DNA of 64,000 bases from Echinometra lucunter (GCA_029962745.1 CM057153.1:38841667-38905666); one strand, 5' to 3'. Positions 11,368-23,432 are shown, counted from the first letter of the stretch. A program made the numbers and translations. Notes: generated by a model not told the origin, from the sequence alone.

Positions 11368-13848
11368 TCATTCACTTCTTGACCGCATTTCTCCACCACG
11401 TAGCCGATCACGTGACCTGTTAAGTCGTCTTGCTCGACAGCAAAGATAAGTAATAACGATGATACTGGTGATAGTCATGAGACACCCAAGTATCCGGAAG
11501 GTAAAGATGAAAGACCCTGTGATGTCGAAAATTAGCCCTGAATTGCGAAAGGAAAGAAAATGGTAACGCCTAAGAAACATGGAATAAGCAACAATGTTTT
11601 TACAAACTAAGGACTGGACGTGCATCCTGATATTAGATTTCAGGTTATAGTTCGTCAGGTTCGTGTAAATTCGAAAAAAAAGGAAGTTATTTCTAATGAT
11701 GGACTCCAAAAATGGAAAACAGTTATTTTCTACTTAATCAAAAAATAAAATGTACCAGAGGACGTCGTATGTCTAGAAGTGATCATTTTATTTGAACAAA
11801 AATTATTCAAAATTATGCAAAGTTTATTTTGTTTCGAAATTAGAAATGCGATGCGTTTTTTTTTTCAGTCACACCACAATCTATTCATTCATCTATCTAT
11901 TCTTTTTCCGTATTTATGTATTCATTTATTTGCCCGTCTATCTATCCATTAACTTCATCTCTCTATCTATTTATCATTCCGTTAACTTTATTTTTTTAAC
12001 AAATATAAGAACATTGTTATCATACCAGTCATAAAACCAGATGGAACCACTCCTACGCCTGTACAGAAAGATTACATTGCAGGTAGTCCCGGAAAGTTTG
12101 TGTCCTGTTTAAAAGCGTTGTCTCCGAGGCTTCTAAACCTGATCTCTGACTCACGGTTTCACTTTCCCTTGAACCTCTCTTTTCAAGTCGTAATCGGGGT
12201 GATTTCAACACCAAGCTACAAGTAATCAAGTTCAAACTTAATGCTCCAAGGCAGGCAAGAGTTCCATATAGGCCATAGGTGATGTAGAGTTTCATTGTCA
12301 AGAATGGAATGAGCAAAGTTCCTACAACTCCTCCACTGTGAGTGGCGGTATTAGCAAATCCGAAGTACTCCAGATAATACCGTCGAAGAAGAACCACAAT
12401 ATATTGCATCAAAGCAGAGAAGCAGGAGCCTGCAAAGATAATATCAAAGATTATATTATTATCATCATCATTTTAATTCAACTGTTGTTTTATTTACCTA
12501 GTTATCAAAAGAAAGCAGAGAAAACGACCCTAAAAATTAGGAAATAGAGTAAGCTTTCGTTTGTGTTTAGGTGTAAAGAACTCCAAAATGTATGACATAA
12601 ACATGTATTTGGTATATGTAAATGTGACAGAAAAGTTTTTCTTGGGCGGCAATCAGCTAGGGAGGGCAAAGTGGGCCGAAATTTCTTGCAGAAAAACAGT
12701 GATGCCGCGGCTAGGACTAAACTGCTACGATTACATGCAGTCCGGCGACAGATCCACTAGATCACGACACCTCTTCCTTAATCAAAAATTTTCAGGGAAT
12801 TATCAAAGCTACGAATCAGCTTACCCGATAGAATCATACATAATTCCATACTCCACGACGCCCCAGTCCATGCCGTACAAAGAAGGGCGAAACTAGCCAC
12901 ATAGCTGCCTACTACCACCACCATTCGGCTGTTTAGTTTCCGGAGGAGCAGGTTAGCAATCGTAGCTGGCTGGTGAAAAATAAAGCAGTTAAAAAGATTT
13001 AAGGATTACTTATTTTTTATGCAAATCAAAAGTAATACAGATAATAAGATGGAAAGGTGCTTATATTTCTTCAGTCCCTCTTAAGAATAGTTATGTCAAA
13101 AAAAAAAAACCTCACTGTTACAATTAGTGTGCGAGCCCCACCCCACCCCACCTCATCCTACACCCACCTTGCACTTTAGTCCTTCAGAGGGGATTTAAAG
13201 CCGTCGGTCCCCTGGTTGCTTACTAACAAGCATACATATGCTCTCTTAGCAGTTAGGTAAGATAACCAACCACCAATTTTCCTCCACATCGCAAAATTAA
13301 TTTTTCTCCACATCGCAAAATTAATTTTTTAAAGAAATATCGAAACGGATTAATAGTGAAATGGAAATGGAGCATGCATTGTCCATTCGGAAATTTGTTT
13401 TTCACTGGAAACAAATTTACAAATCATTTGACAAGGTAAAAGATTCGCTATAATTAATAAGCAATTACAGTGGACATTAAATTAAACTAAAGAGCCAACG
13501 AATCGCAAAATAATAAACAGCAAACAAAGAGGTTGTATATTTTGTAGCAAACATTCAGTAACTTCAGCCTATTACATCTGAGATAAGGGGACAGCAAGGG
13601 CAAGGGTCAAACGACAGAACGAGAGAGAGGGGATTCATAAGATTCTTCTAAGTATTCAAAAGATTCTTGCATCACTTACAAAGCAACCAGGTAAGTGCAA
13701 ACTGCGATGTGACGATGAAGCCGATGGTTACGTAATTGGTTTGCAGTTGGATCACAAGAAAGGGTATGAGTACACCGTAAGATTTCATTAGTCCAACTAT
13801 AGTAGAAACCGCACGGAGAACGCGGACACCAGAACGACAAATCGCCAT
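11368..13848 (-). CDS. Monocarboxylate-transporter-like (SLC16/MFS) gene lacking TM7-11
   Basis: Four chained exons: 13848-13680, 12965-12825, 12429-12076 and 11537-11368; all junctions are phase 1. About 277 codons result. Exon 1 gives TM1-2 (KSYGVLIPFLVIQLQ, TIGFIVTSQFALTWLL). Exon 2 gives the TM2-3 loop and TM3 (LLLRKLNSRMVVVVGSYVAS). Exon 3 gives TM4-6 (RRYYLEYFGFANTATHSGG, GTLLIPFLTMKLYITYGLYG, GALSLNLITCSLVL) and a charged loop. Exon 4 gives a last-helix-like GLIFDITGSFIFTFRILG and a basic tail. SLC16 proteins move monocarboxylates or related solutes across the plasma membrane with 12 TMs; here the ~500-bp gap between exons 3 and 4 has no sequence for TM7-11. It may be a decayed gene, a half-size protein or a misassembly. 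The ATG lies 71 bp from a TIR element. Family call firm, functionality doubtful. Confidence 0.82.
13061..13661. other. Intron 1 of the SLC16-like gene; no other feature
   Basis: I see a short duplicated word (ttctccacatcgcaaaattaa, twice at about 13280-13325) and otherwise unremarkable AT-rich intron sequence. Confidence 0.4.
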
Positions 13849-13918
13849 GGGTCTGATCCCGCTTGCCTCTCTCTTTCCCCCCTCATTCCTTTCCCGTGTT
13901 TCCATCGTAAATATAACT

Positions 13919-14295
13919 ATAGTGGCCCTGAAGTACGCTCGACAACAGGTCATGTGCGCCGTGAATTTCGCGGCCAACTTTGCGCCCAGTCGCGAATTTC
14001 GCATCCCAGGTCATGAATTTCGCATCCCAGGTCATGAACTTTGCGTCACGGGTCATGAATTTCGCATCCCAGGTCATGAATTTCGCATCCCAGGTCGTGA
14101 AATTCGTGACCCGGGATGCGAAATTCGCGACTGGGACGCAAAGTTTGCGTCACGGGTCATGAATTTCGCATCCCAGATCGTGAATTTCGCATCCCGTGTC
14201 GTGAAATTCATGACCTGTGACGCGAAATTCACGACCCTGGATGCGAAATTCACGACCCACATGACCTGTTGTCGGGCGTACTTCAGGGCCACCAT
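13919..14295. mobile_element. TIR element with internal ~21-bp array, copy 1
   Basis: The element is flanked by perfect 8-bp direct repeats ATATAACT (13911-13918 and 14296-14303). Its ends are inverted copies: ATAGTGGCCCTGAAGTACGC on the left and, read from the right, ATGGTGGCCCTGAAGTACGC, continuing into CGACAACAGGTCATGTG. Between them lies an array of about 21-bp units (CATGAATTTCGCATCCCAGG) that switches orientation near 14095-14110. Eight-bp duplications suggest a hAT-like mechanism. Because 21 is a multiple of 3, every frame stays open and yields false heptad-repeat ORFs (GHEFRIP). A second copy is at 45397. Confidence 0.93.
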
Positions 14296-14303
14296 ATATA
14301 ACT

Positions 14304-16373
14304 TATGGTCTGCTACCCTCTATCATTCAACACCGTTCAACTTCAAGCATGCAGCCTGCAAATGGATATCGTGATGAAATTACAGTCAATAAATTGTTCT
14401 TAATTGTATCCCATTACGATAATTTACCCTATGCGTTCCTAAATAGCTTTGGAAATTATTAACCCGCGTTGGCAATCGTGATCAGCTTACAGTGCATTTC
14501 AAAGAATAAAAACGCATCCTTTAATTACCTCACCTAGGTCTGGTATAGCAAATGTAGATTAATTTCTTACCGGGACTCAAATCCCAAATCATGGGGTTTT
14601 CATTGTCTGGGTCGTTAACCCAAAAGAACTCTATACCACAGCTGAATGTGCCACTTGATCAAAGTCATATTTCCTAAAAGATTTCATATTCAAAACCTGC
14701 TTTTACATATAATAATCAACAACAATATTCTTAGTACAGTAATATAAACATTTTAAGAAATAGTGTGTACGCCATATTTAGCAGGTATATTTGTGTAAGG
14801 AAGAGTACATCATTTGGAAGATCGGACAAGTCAAAATGGCTTATAAGCCGTAGGAACAATAAAGGAGACAATTTCCCTTTGAAATGATCTCTTCGAGGGC
14901 AATTTTTTACACCTCCACTAGCTCCCATCATGAAACAGCAGCACATTCACTGAGACCTGGTACCATTTTAAAGTTGTATGATACTTTCCCACTAACATTT
15001 CTGTACGATTATCAACCCTTGAAGGAAGCACACTTTATGCCCCCTACCATAACAAGTGAATATCGACAAACAAGAGCTTTAGTTACCTTGATAGCCTTTC
15101 TAGTGGATGTTAGGCCTAGGCCTACTCCTTTCCATTTACCCGACGATATGAACATATTCCGCATGCGAAGTATCTGGAGTTTACTACAACATAGCCTCAA
15201 CAGAGAATCAACGAAATTCAGCATGTGACGCAGTATCTTTTTAGCGGAAGATTAACTCAACGCTAACAAAGAAGAGACATTACATATTTCTTTTTACTTA
15301 TGCAGTGGCATTTGAAAAGTGTCCAAGTAAAGTGACCTCGATGAAGGACGCAGGAAGAAATTGCTGGAGAAATCACTTGATTTGAGGAATTCTGAAGGAG
15401 TGGTATAAGATCAAACTGTGTTTGCTTCCGGCAATAGGGGTGCACTGACATATTGTTACAGTTCCTTCAGAATGATCTTCACCCATACATTACTAATTTT
15501 TCTTATTTAAATTGCTCTTAATAGCACTTCACCGTTCTCTCTTATTAATTTCCTATCTTCTGCACGTTTTTCAGTCGCATGGTCCAAAGAGAAGAATTCT
15601 TAATCAAAATCACTGAGAAATTTGCTGCAGATAAGGCTTTGCATGCTGTGTATGTATTTAAGCCTCAAACAATTTATCTGTCGATGCCTATTTGACTGCA
15701 GCAAAACTTGCATAACATTGCATGTTTTTCTTTACGTCAAAATAAAATGTGAAAATGAAATGACAACTTTAAACAAATTGAACCTGGGTACCTTGTACCT
15801 TCTACCTTGTACCTTCTACCTTCTACCCTGTGTTGAACACTTTTGAATGGTTTGCTGGGAAGTATAACTTGGGGGCCGCAGTGACGAGAGTGTTTTGTGA
15901 AGATTTGATTTCATCCAGGACTATACTATATGCTTTAATTGTTAAATTGCAGATTTGAAGGGCGTTCTTCTCACTTTGCAGGTTGCACTTCCTTAGTTGC
16001 TCGGTAAGTGATTCTAAAATTCACCAATATCCCCCACCCCGAGAAGATATAATATATGTAGCAATTATTATAGAATAAGTAGATCGATGAAGCATTTTGA
16101 TACAAATTATTATTACTTATACATATTGATGTTAAAGGAGAGTTTTGGGATGGGCGAGCATCAGCTGTGTGTTTTGTTTGTGCTTTTTTTTATGAGTACG
16201 ATGTGAGGTTAGTGCGAACAGGATGGAGGTTTACAGTGTAGATTGTTGAAAGTTTGGAATATGAGGTCATGTTGTGATCAATATTTTTGTTAAATCTATA
16301 AGTCTTTAACATGTTTAAACTGTTTTTTTTTTATTCCATGTTCTTTTCTTCTTTCTTCTTCTCTCAAACTCAA
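14304..16373. other. No gene seen; small TACCTTC/TACCTTGT minisatellite
   Basis: The 114-codon plus-strand ORF at 14884-15228 shows no domain or splice context. A short array of TACCTTGT/TACCTTC units lies at 15788-15830. I found no SLC16 TM7-11 sequence here on either strand, which matters for the two transporter exons flanking this region. Confidence 0.5.
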
Positions 16374-16508
16374 GACATCGCAGGGTCTTTCATCTTTATC
16401 TTCCGGATCCTTGGGTGTCTTATGACTACTATAAGCAGCATAAGTATCACTTTTCTTTGCTGTCGACCACGACAACGAAACAGGTTACGCGATCAACAAC
16501 CTGATTGA
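16374..16508 (+). pseudogene. Orphan inverted copy of the SLC16-like last exon
   Basis: This plus-strand segment matches the minus-strand exon at 11537-11368 in both protein (DIAGSFIFIFRILGCLMTT, then LCCRPRQRNRLRDQ) and DNA, including the sequence after the stop (GAGAAATGCGGTCAAGAA). It ends with an in-frame TGA at 16506. The upstream acceptor region differs from the homologous CAG of the other copy. No other transporter exon was found on the plus strand, so it is a detached duplicate, or the end of a paralogue whose other exons are missing. Confidence 0.7.
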
Positions 16509-17040
16509 GAAATGCGGTCAAGAAAGGGCTGAGAGAGAGCAGGTGGCATCATAATTGGTCTTATTAACGCAAGCAAGAGGGGCGGCACGAATGCTTAATT
16601 TTCCCTTCATGACTGTGGAGAACGTTCCTCCATCGCTGATTCGATACACCACTGATATCCCCACGCTTTTTCATATAAAATGGCACATGGCTCGGCTGAC
16701 ACCTAATTCCACTAACCAGAAGATCATTCTTATATACAAAATCATTCTATCTCTTAATTGAATTCGCTGTCGCCTAATTGTATTCTAAGTTGCCTCCTGT
16801 GGTTGAGAATAGCCGTTTTAAGCAGTCCGAGGTTCGATTCCCTGTAGAGATATTTTTTTCCAATCTCTGCATTATTTCCGTTAGACGATGGTGAGGAATG
16901 GTAGTAGGAAGGAGCGTTGAAATTATAAGCTACTCCCTGTTTTCCTCTCGTTTCCTTCAAAATATGTAGGTATATACTGTACAAGTATGTATTTACCAGG
17001 GGCGTAGATAGTGTGGGGGATGGGGGTGATGCATCCCCCA

Positions 17041-17926
17041 CCCCCACACACACACACATTTTTAGATGGACCCATATATGAGTGTACAAAAATATGTACG
17101 AATGGGCTATAATTCCCATTCCCCCAGGTATGAGGACCTGTCTACGCTAATGGTATTTACGTGTATGTGTGAAGGTACGGTTTCACAAAGGGAATCTCGT
17201 CGAATGTCTAAAAACTGCAAGTGGTTTGTGCAAAGAATTTATTAACGGAAGAAAGCAGTTAACAGTCTTACATGTCCAATATAAATTTTGACTCAAGTAT
17301 TTCTAACAGATGAAGAATGAAATATGCTCCATTCTCTGGTCAACTTTTGTTACCGTCGATTCCGTAGTTTTGTTCTATGCAGCATTCCATCCAAAAAATG
17401 TATAATATTACCAGTAGTCATTATTATCAAGTTCTTAAATCCATATGTGAACTTATGAATACATATCAAGCAGAGATGAGTGTATGAAGCTAGCTTCGTC
17501 ATTCCCTTGGATTTAAATCCAAATGCTTTCTCGAGGGAGACATCTCGCTCGTAAGAATCGATCGATGAACATCTACTCAGTTTGATCATGTTGATGATTA
17601 GCCCACTAAAGGAGGAAAGACGATACCAGAAAATACATACATGTATATATTCATTCAATTCAATTCAATACAATTCAATTTATTTCACCATAAAAGGAAG
17701 CAAACGTATTTACAAAAGAAAATCAAAATCTTCATTCAAGCAAAGAATGTTTGGGACCACAAAAAAACAAAATGCTTACAAAGTATGGCCCCAATTCAGA
17801 TTGAGACAAAAATGCACCGCCTTCTTGAAGAAAATTGAAGTCAATGAATGAAGAGTGTAATATTTCTTAAGAGAAGTGCCGTTAAATAACAAAAGTAACC
17901 ATTTGTGTACCGTATATAAGCTTCTT
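17041..17926. other. No gene seen; CA repeat and CAATT-type retroelement tail
   Basis: A short CA run (17046-17058) and an ATTCA/CAATT pentamer array (17650-17690) are present. The latter read on the minus strand resembles a retroelement tail. ORFs at 17350-17658 have no recognisable motif. Confidence 0.4.
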
Positions 17927-17932
17927 TTTATT
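17927..17932 (-). promoter_or_regulatory. Candidate polyadenylation signal of the CAP gene
   Basis: AATAAA on the minus strand lies about 105 bp downstream of the CAP-gene stop codon, a suitable distance for its 3' end. Confidence 0.5.
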
Positions 17933-18036
17933 ATTTTCATTTGACTTGGGCCAACATGAATTTTAGGATGATGTAATGATAATGTAAATCTTCATCCTTC
18001 TGAATTAAAATGGCACGCCAATTCCACATATGGTTT

Positions 18037-20128
18037 CTAACTGAATAACATGGCTTTATTGATACAAACTGATTCAAACTGCAACTTACTTTGGCAAAGA
18101 TCATTCGTGTCGCAGCCACCACCGTATCCACTAGGGCAATTGCTACAAGAACTGCCTGATGTGTAGGGACGATTGCCGTTAAAGTTGCCTCTGAAAACAT
18201 GACAACGCAATGGAATGATAAGAAATCAAAACATGATTGGATTGTGCATTTACTATGTTTACGTCCTTTGTTCTAAAACTATATCTGTTTTATATTTGAA
18301 TACGCCCATCCGCTAATTCAGTTCATACAATGAGATCGAAAGTCTCAGATCCACCAATTCAAAACGTCCTTACAGTCGTCATGGCATATCTGTCGGGTCC
18401 TCTTGAAGTTAGAGTTGACATAATGATTGAGCATCCCATTGAACAATTCCTCATAACCTTTTAAGCTAGCAGTTTGCAGGGGGACTTACTTTTGTGTAGT
18501 GTTCATAACATCTTGATTTTGCATAATATAAAGAAATGAAAGTTACATACCCAGGACCATAGTTACAGACGAGATAATCAAAAGGATATGTCAGCCGTCC
18601 CACCCTGTATGGACATGTAGCCCATCCACAGCCGATATCAGTGCTATCTGCCCACACCGCCTGAATGCAAAGACAGATTATTACTCCTTTACAAAAATAT
18701 AGATTTAGATCGTTTATTACGTAATGCTTCCAATTCATTTTCAAAGAAAAGTGTGATGTTGACAAGAACGACTTAATAATGATTATCATATTTGACGCCA
18801 AATATATGATAATATAGATAACAATAATTAGCAAGTACACTAGTGCTTTAAGCTTCTACCAATCTTAAATTTTTGTAGAAAGTCCACAGGAGTGGACGAT
18901 AGCTTTCCTACGAAATTTAAGGTTTGTAGAAGCTTAAACTACTAGTGTATGATTGCCCCCAGCCGATGAAAGTTTTCTGTATCAATTAGCAAATGGTTTA
19001 TCTTAGCTACTTTTCTCCTTTTTTTAAAGTTGTCTCTGTTTAAAATCTAAAATGACAGGCGAGGATTGGAATGACATTTTGAGATCAGAATTTGTGTATA
19101 CGTGTGTTTGTTGTTTCTTCATTAACCTTTGACTGCAGAGAAGGTTGGGGGGAAAATTGTGAGTTAATACGCCATTTTCAGGAATAGATACCTGAGTATA
19201 ATGTCCGCATACAGCACCAGGTGCACATGAGTTGGAGTTGAAGTCATAGTCGGCCTTCTCATCGTTCCACAAGTCCATGTAGTCATTCATGGAGTAGCCG
19301 TAGCCATAGGCGAGGTTCTGACCAACCCACCACCAATCATCGGTCTCACGGTCGCTGGCGGAGTTATGACTGAAGGTGCACTGATCGGCCCAAGATTGAG
19401 CCATCTGGGCCAGTTCGTCGTTCCATTGCTGTAATGATAAGAAGGGTTGAATCAGGTTGATCAGATTTTGATTTCTGAAAATAATATTCTCACAAACATG
19501 CTCATAACCTGCGCAGTTCTAAAGATAGTCTTCTTCTACAAATCTTCTTCTGCAAAACATCATAAAGATGTAAAACAAAAATTAGGAGACAGAGCATTTG
19601 TCTGCGTAGCGCGCCAGCCCCTAAACTGTGGAATAACTTACTATTATAAATTAGGAAATCCCCAACTGCAGAATCTAACAGAAATAAATGCGACGGATTG
19701 CACCAGCGATAAAATAATGTTCTTGAAAATGAATAGCATGCAGGGACTCGCAGAATACATTAGATGTGTGTCGAGTATCTTCTAGTCTGTTTCCCCCCCC
19801 CCCCCCCCCCCCCCCCCCCTTTTTTTTTTTTTTACTGTCGAAGAAACCCAGAGAAGTGTAAACTTACCAGAGGGACCATGTTGGAAGCAGAAGGGTTCAC
19901 ATCACTTCGGTATCCATTATGTCTGGATACGATGTTCGCTTTCTCAGCTTCAGTAAGTCCTGAAACAGAAACACTCCTCTTTAGATGATCTAAGGCAGAT
20001 CCTGCCAATTTGACCCGGAACTGAGTACCAAGTGGTCCAACATCAACCTGTTTCAGGGCTTCAGCCACTGGGCTGGCCTGGCCCAGGGAGACAACTACCA
20101 AAAGTGCAAGAAATGCTAAACAAATCAT
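18037..20128 (-). CDS. Secreted CAP-superfamily (CRISP/antigen 5/PR-1) protein
   Basis: Four exons, 20128-19868, 19428-19192, 18660-18551 and 18190-18037, join in phases 0, 0 and 2 to give 253 residues. The ATG was chosen because it opens a clean signal peptide (MICLAFLALLVVVSLGQASP); an upstream in-frame ATG would bury it. The mature protein has the opening helix (IVSRHNGYRSDVNPSASNM), a mid-domain His (CTFSHN), GQNLA, the CAP1 motif split by intron 2 (CGHYTQ / AVWADST), then IGCGWATC and the CAP2 motif (YLVCNYGPGGNF). Paired cysteines occur throughout. A Cys-rich tail follows (SCSNCPSGYGGGCDTNDLC), like the hinge of CRISP-type proteins. Family members are extracellular; some bind sterols or modulate immunity, but the ligand here is unknown. 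A donor-like GTAAGT sits inside exon 4 after DLCQ, so an alternative longer C-terminus is possible. Confidence 0.94.
18836..18949. mobile_element. Small hairpin MITE in CAP-gene intron 2
   Basis: The left arm tacactagtgctttaagctt and following cttctaccaatcttaaat are mirrored by atttaaggtttgtagaagct and taaactactagtgta on the right. The ~114-bp segment folds almost end to end and has no ORF. It lies between CAP exons 2 and 3. Confidence 0.75.
19792..19834. repeat. Poly-C followed by poly-T tract in CAP-gene intron 1
   Basis: About 27 C residues run directly into about 15 T residues, just downstream of CAP exon 1. On the minus strand this is an A-tract followed by a long G-tract in the nascent transcript. 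Confidence 0.9.
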
Positions 20129-20209
20129 CGTGTAATGTTGTACTGTCAATGTATTAAAATCATTCAGAACGAATGCTCCGTTTATTAATTGCTCTTGATA
20201 CTTATGCAT

Positions 20210-22697
20210 TTCATTGTTTAATCTGGTGACTTAATAATCATTGACAGTATGTTCTAGATAGGATAAGATGGATTATTCTAAAGATGACGTCAATAAATGA
20301 TGGATTACTCGACAGATGGAGAGCATTATCATGATAATTGTCAAGACTATTAAAGATAACTCCAAGGCGTTAGTATGCACTGCATCTATTGCACGCTTGC
20401 TATTTGTAGAAACCTTTGGATATTCCATAGACATCTTTTTATCATAGTTGAGCATTTATGCATGATCTCATAACCTTGCTAGTAATCAAATGACACGGTA
20501 AAATTTTTCAAGTAAACCTCGTATATGATATCAAGGCTAAAAATACTATAAACTGTGGTCGCTAATGATGAACAAAGTGGAAACTCCCCAAATGGATTTT
20601 TAACCTCTCAGACAAAATAACTCTCCAGTAAGAATTATTTGCCTAAGCTATTTAAAAGGAAATAATCATCTGGCTATTTCTTAAAGATCATAAGACGTAG
20701 GCCTAAGGGTAGATATTTTCTCTTAAAATATTTTGCCTTTTTGTCCTCTGTCGATCTTGTACTAACTTTAGTCCTTGCTTATCTGCTTATACCATGTATA
20801 CAGCAGAAATAAAATTTAAAATAATCAATGGATCGGGGCCACAAACAAGGTCTACGTATGTAAGAAATTAGAACTCCCACTGAAAAATATGGCGCAATAA
20901 AAAAGCTTATACACGATACTTGTAACACCTATAAATTTTAAATGTGCCAAAGATATTTCCTTTCCAGCAAAATCATGCATGAATCAAACCGTGTGGAGGC
21001 AAATAAATATAAGTAATATTTCCCACAATTTCTCCTTCAGTGGTTCATTTGTTTGTTAATTTGCTTTCAAATCCACTTCCGTTTTTTTTTTTTTTCATTC
21101 TTTTGCTTCCTTTGATTTTTCTTCAGTCTGTACCTCCCGTTCTCACACACCATTCTCACATTTCATGTCACATTCTTCATGATTTGGGCTGTATTTGCTA
21201 TCTCAAATACCAATTCTTTCTTCGCTACACGATCCCGACATGCTTTCTACCCAACCGTGGTTGCCGGCGGCCTTCATTTTGGCGTCGATGTTCTTTCCCC
21301 ATCCAACTCGATATTAATTCTATTTATCCCGTAATTCTGCCTAGATGCGATAAGGATAGATAATGAGATTATATAGAATTACTGATCTCTTGTATAAAAT
21401 GCTGATCGTTTACCTCAGTAGATACTGATTTTATGAGCTCATCTCAGACTCAATCGTCTACTGTTTCGCTTTTCATGTATACGTGCAAGAGTAACTGCTT
21501 CTTGCTGTTGTTATTTTAACAGCGCTTGTCATTCCATTTTTAATATTTATCCATCCTTTTGTGTATTCTCTCCTCTCTTTTTTTTTTTTTTTTTTTTGAT
21601 GAGTCATTAAATTATGACAAAAAGCTTGGCTTTCACTGTTAATAGTCACTAATGGATTGTTAATAGTCTCTACCAGGGTTCATGAGATAAGGACAAGAGA
21701 CTATAATCATTTCATTTTATTCCATTTCATTATTTTTTTCTTCTCTTAAAAAATAACAACATCATGGTACAACCATACATACCTTGGAAAAATGTGAAAT
21801 AAATGCTTAGACAACAGGTTCTAAGACATTTTAAAAGACTTACAATGACCCTTATTTCCTTTGGCAATGAGGGGGTAGAGTTGTATTTTGCATATTTCCA
21901 GTATGAATGAGATATAGGACCTTGGAATTCATTGTAACATTTGTTAGGATTAAATGTTTTACTCTGCCAAATTGCTACCTAGCCTGACCATCCTATCCCC
22001 ACCCTCTCTCTCCCTATTCGTCCTTATCAAAAGATATAGAAAATAAATGTTTGACCAAGAGGAAAGATACATCAGAAATACATGTGTCGGATTATTGGAG
22101 TATTCTCATAAAATGACACAGAAGCATGACCCAAGATGTAAGCGGGGTATAGATGATATGATTATTTAGTTCAGGAAAGCATATGGAATTTTTCATTTTG
22201 GTAAAATAAAAACTGATGCGATGGATAGACCCTTTATCACAATCTCGTAAAAGTGCAAAATGCCACTAATGAGTACATGTTTATTACGGCGGCCCCAACA
22301 CAAGCCACGTAAGAAACCTCGCTTCCTTCCACCGTGCTTTCTTGAAAATGTACATTTATTATTTGTATTTAATTATGAGAAGGAAATAAATGTGTTTTGA
22401 AATCTGAAATCTACATATACGCACCGTACTTTTAACAATGTATTTTCTCCTGCATTTAGCTAACTTAAATCATTTCTGACGTGCTTTGAGAAACCATTCT
22501 ATTTCCATTTCCGATGTTTATAATAATTCATTGTGTATGTTTTACGTCAAAATGCTGTTTATGGAAAAGGAAACATTGTTTTGCCAAACTAATAATAAGG
22601 ATGAGTTACACAGCGCAATATTACAAAGCTTCTCTATCCCCTTAGATAGGAATATGGGGATTACACGTATTGTATAATAACTTTTCAAGAGGAATCT
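20210..22697. other. No gene seen
   Basis: AT-rich intergenic DNA upstream of the CAP gene, with a poly-T run at about 21576-21597 and T-tract near 21080. No exon or element ends could be supported. Confidence 0.5.
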
Positions 22698-22845
22698 GGG
22701 CCCCGTTTCATAAAACTTGTTATCAGTAACAACTGCCACATTTCTATGACAATTTTGCCCTCAGCCAATCGAATGCAAAGATTTCAGTAGCTTATAGCAG
22801 TTATTGCATCTTGTTATTGATAACAAGTTTTATGAAACGGGGCCC
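22698..22845. mobile_element. Hairpin MITE, GGGCCCCGTTTCAT family, copy 1
   Basis: The 148-bp segment starts GGGCCCCGTTTCATAAAACT and ends with the inverted match AGTTTTATGAAACGGGGCCC. The arms continue through ttgttatcagtaac against gttattgataacaa. A closely similar copy of the same length is at 27606. Confidence 0.92.
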
Positions 22846-23107
22846 TGAAATCATTCATCATCATCATCATGATAATGATATTAAAAGTGTGACATAATGA
22901 ACAATTTTTGTCATGCTAAGAGGTTATCAAACATCAACATCAAATGCATAGTGCAAACCGTGTTAAGGCCATGTGCATAAAGAGACATTTGCTGAACCGA
23001 ATTGTACTTTAATATCAAGATGTATCTATCACCAGCATGACTCGTTTACCCGAGCGCAACTAAATAAAGTAAACGTTTCGTGAGTGATAGAAAGATGGGA
23101 TGGGGGA

Positions 23108-23108
23108 G

Positions 23109-23168
<60 letters not shown>

Positions 23169-23218
23169 AAAGAATAAGAAAGAAATGGAAAAAGATTCAG
23201 AGAGAGAGAGAGAGAGGG
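23108..23218. repeat. (GA)n microsatellite
   Basis: A pure GA run spans about 23110-23163, with a shorter GA run near 23199-23217. Downstream GA runs also occur near 23503-23519. Confidence 0.95.
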
Positions 23219-23354
23219 AGTAGACTGCTACTTTTAGTTATGTTTATCAAGGAAGCCCCGCCACCATTAATTCTGTTTTTCCCGAGGGCTCTGGATGTAT
23301 TGTTACCCCAGCAACTGACAGGTCCTCATTTACATCCGGGTCATCTTGTCCTAG

Positions 23355-23432
23355 GCTGTAAACTTCCAGGGAGTATCGAACCCAGTACCTCTCGGATGAG
23401 AGTCAAGGGCCTTCACCAATAGACCGCAGCGC
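23355..23432 (-). repeat. tRNA-derived SINE-like head
   Basis: Read on the minus strand, a gcgctgcggtctattggtga A-box region is followed by cttgactctcatccgag (an anticodon-arm-like stem-loop with CTC in the anticodon position) and a B box GGGTTCGATACTCC. The T stem is degenerate, so a working tRNA is unlikely. Confidence 0.45.

Noticed and set aside
13847..14374. 175-codon ORF with a GHEFRIP-type heptad repeat, and its opposite-strand partners
   Set aside because: It is produced by the 21-bp array inside a TIR transposon; all frames are open because the period is a multiple of three.
16795..16855. tRNA-like B box (GGTTCGATTCC) followed by a T run
   Set aside because: No acceptor stem, D arm or anticodon arm could be paired; probably a chance or very decayed SINE.
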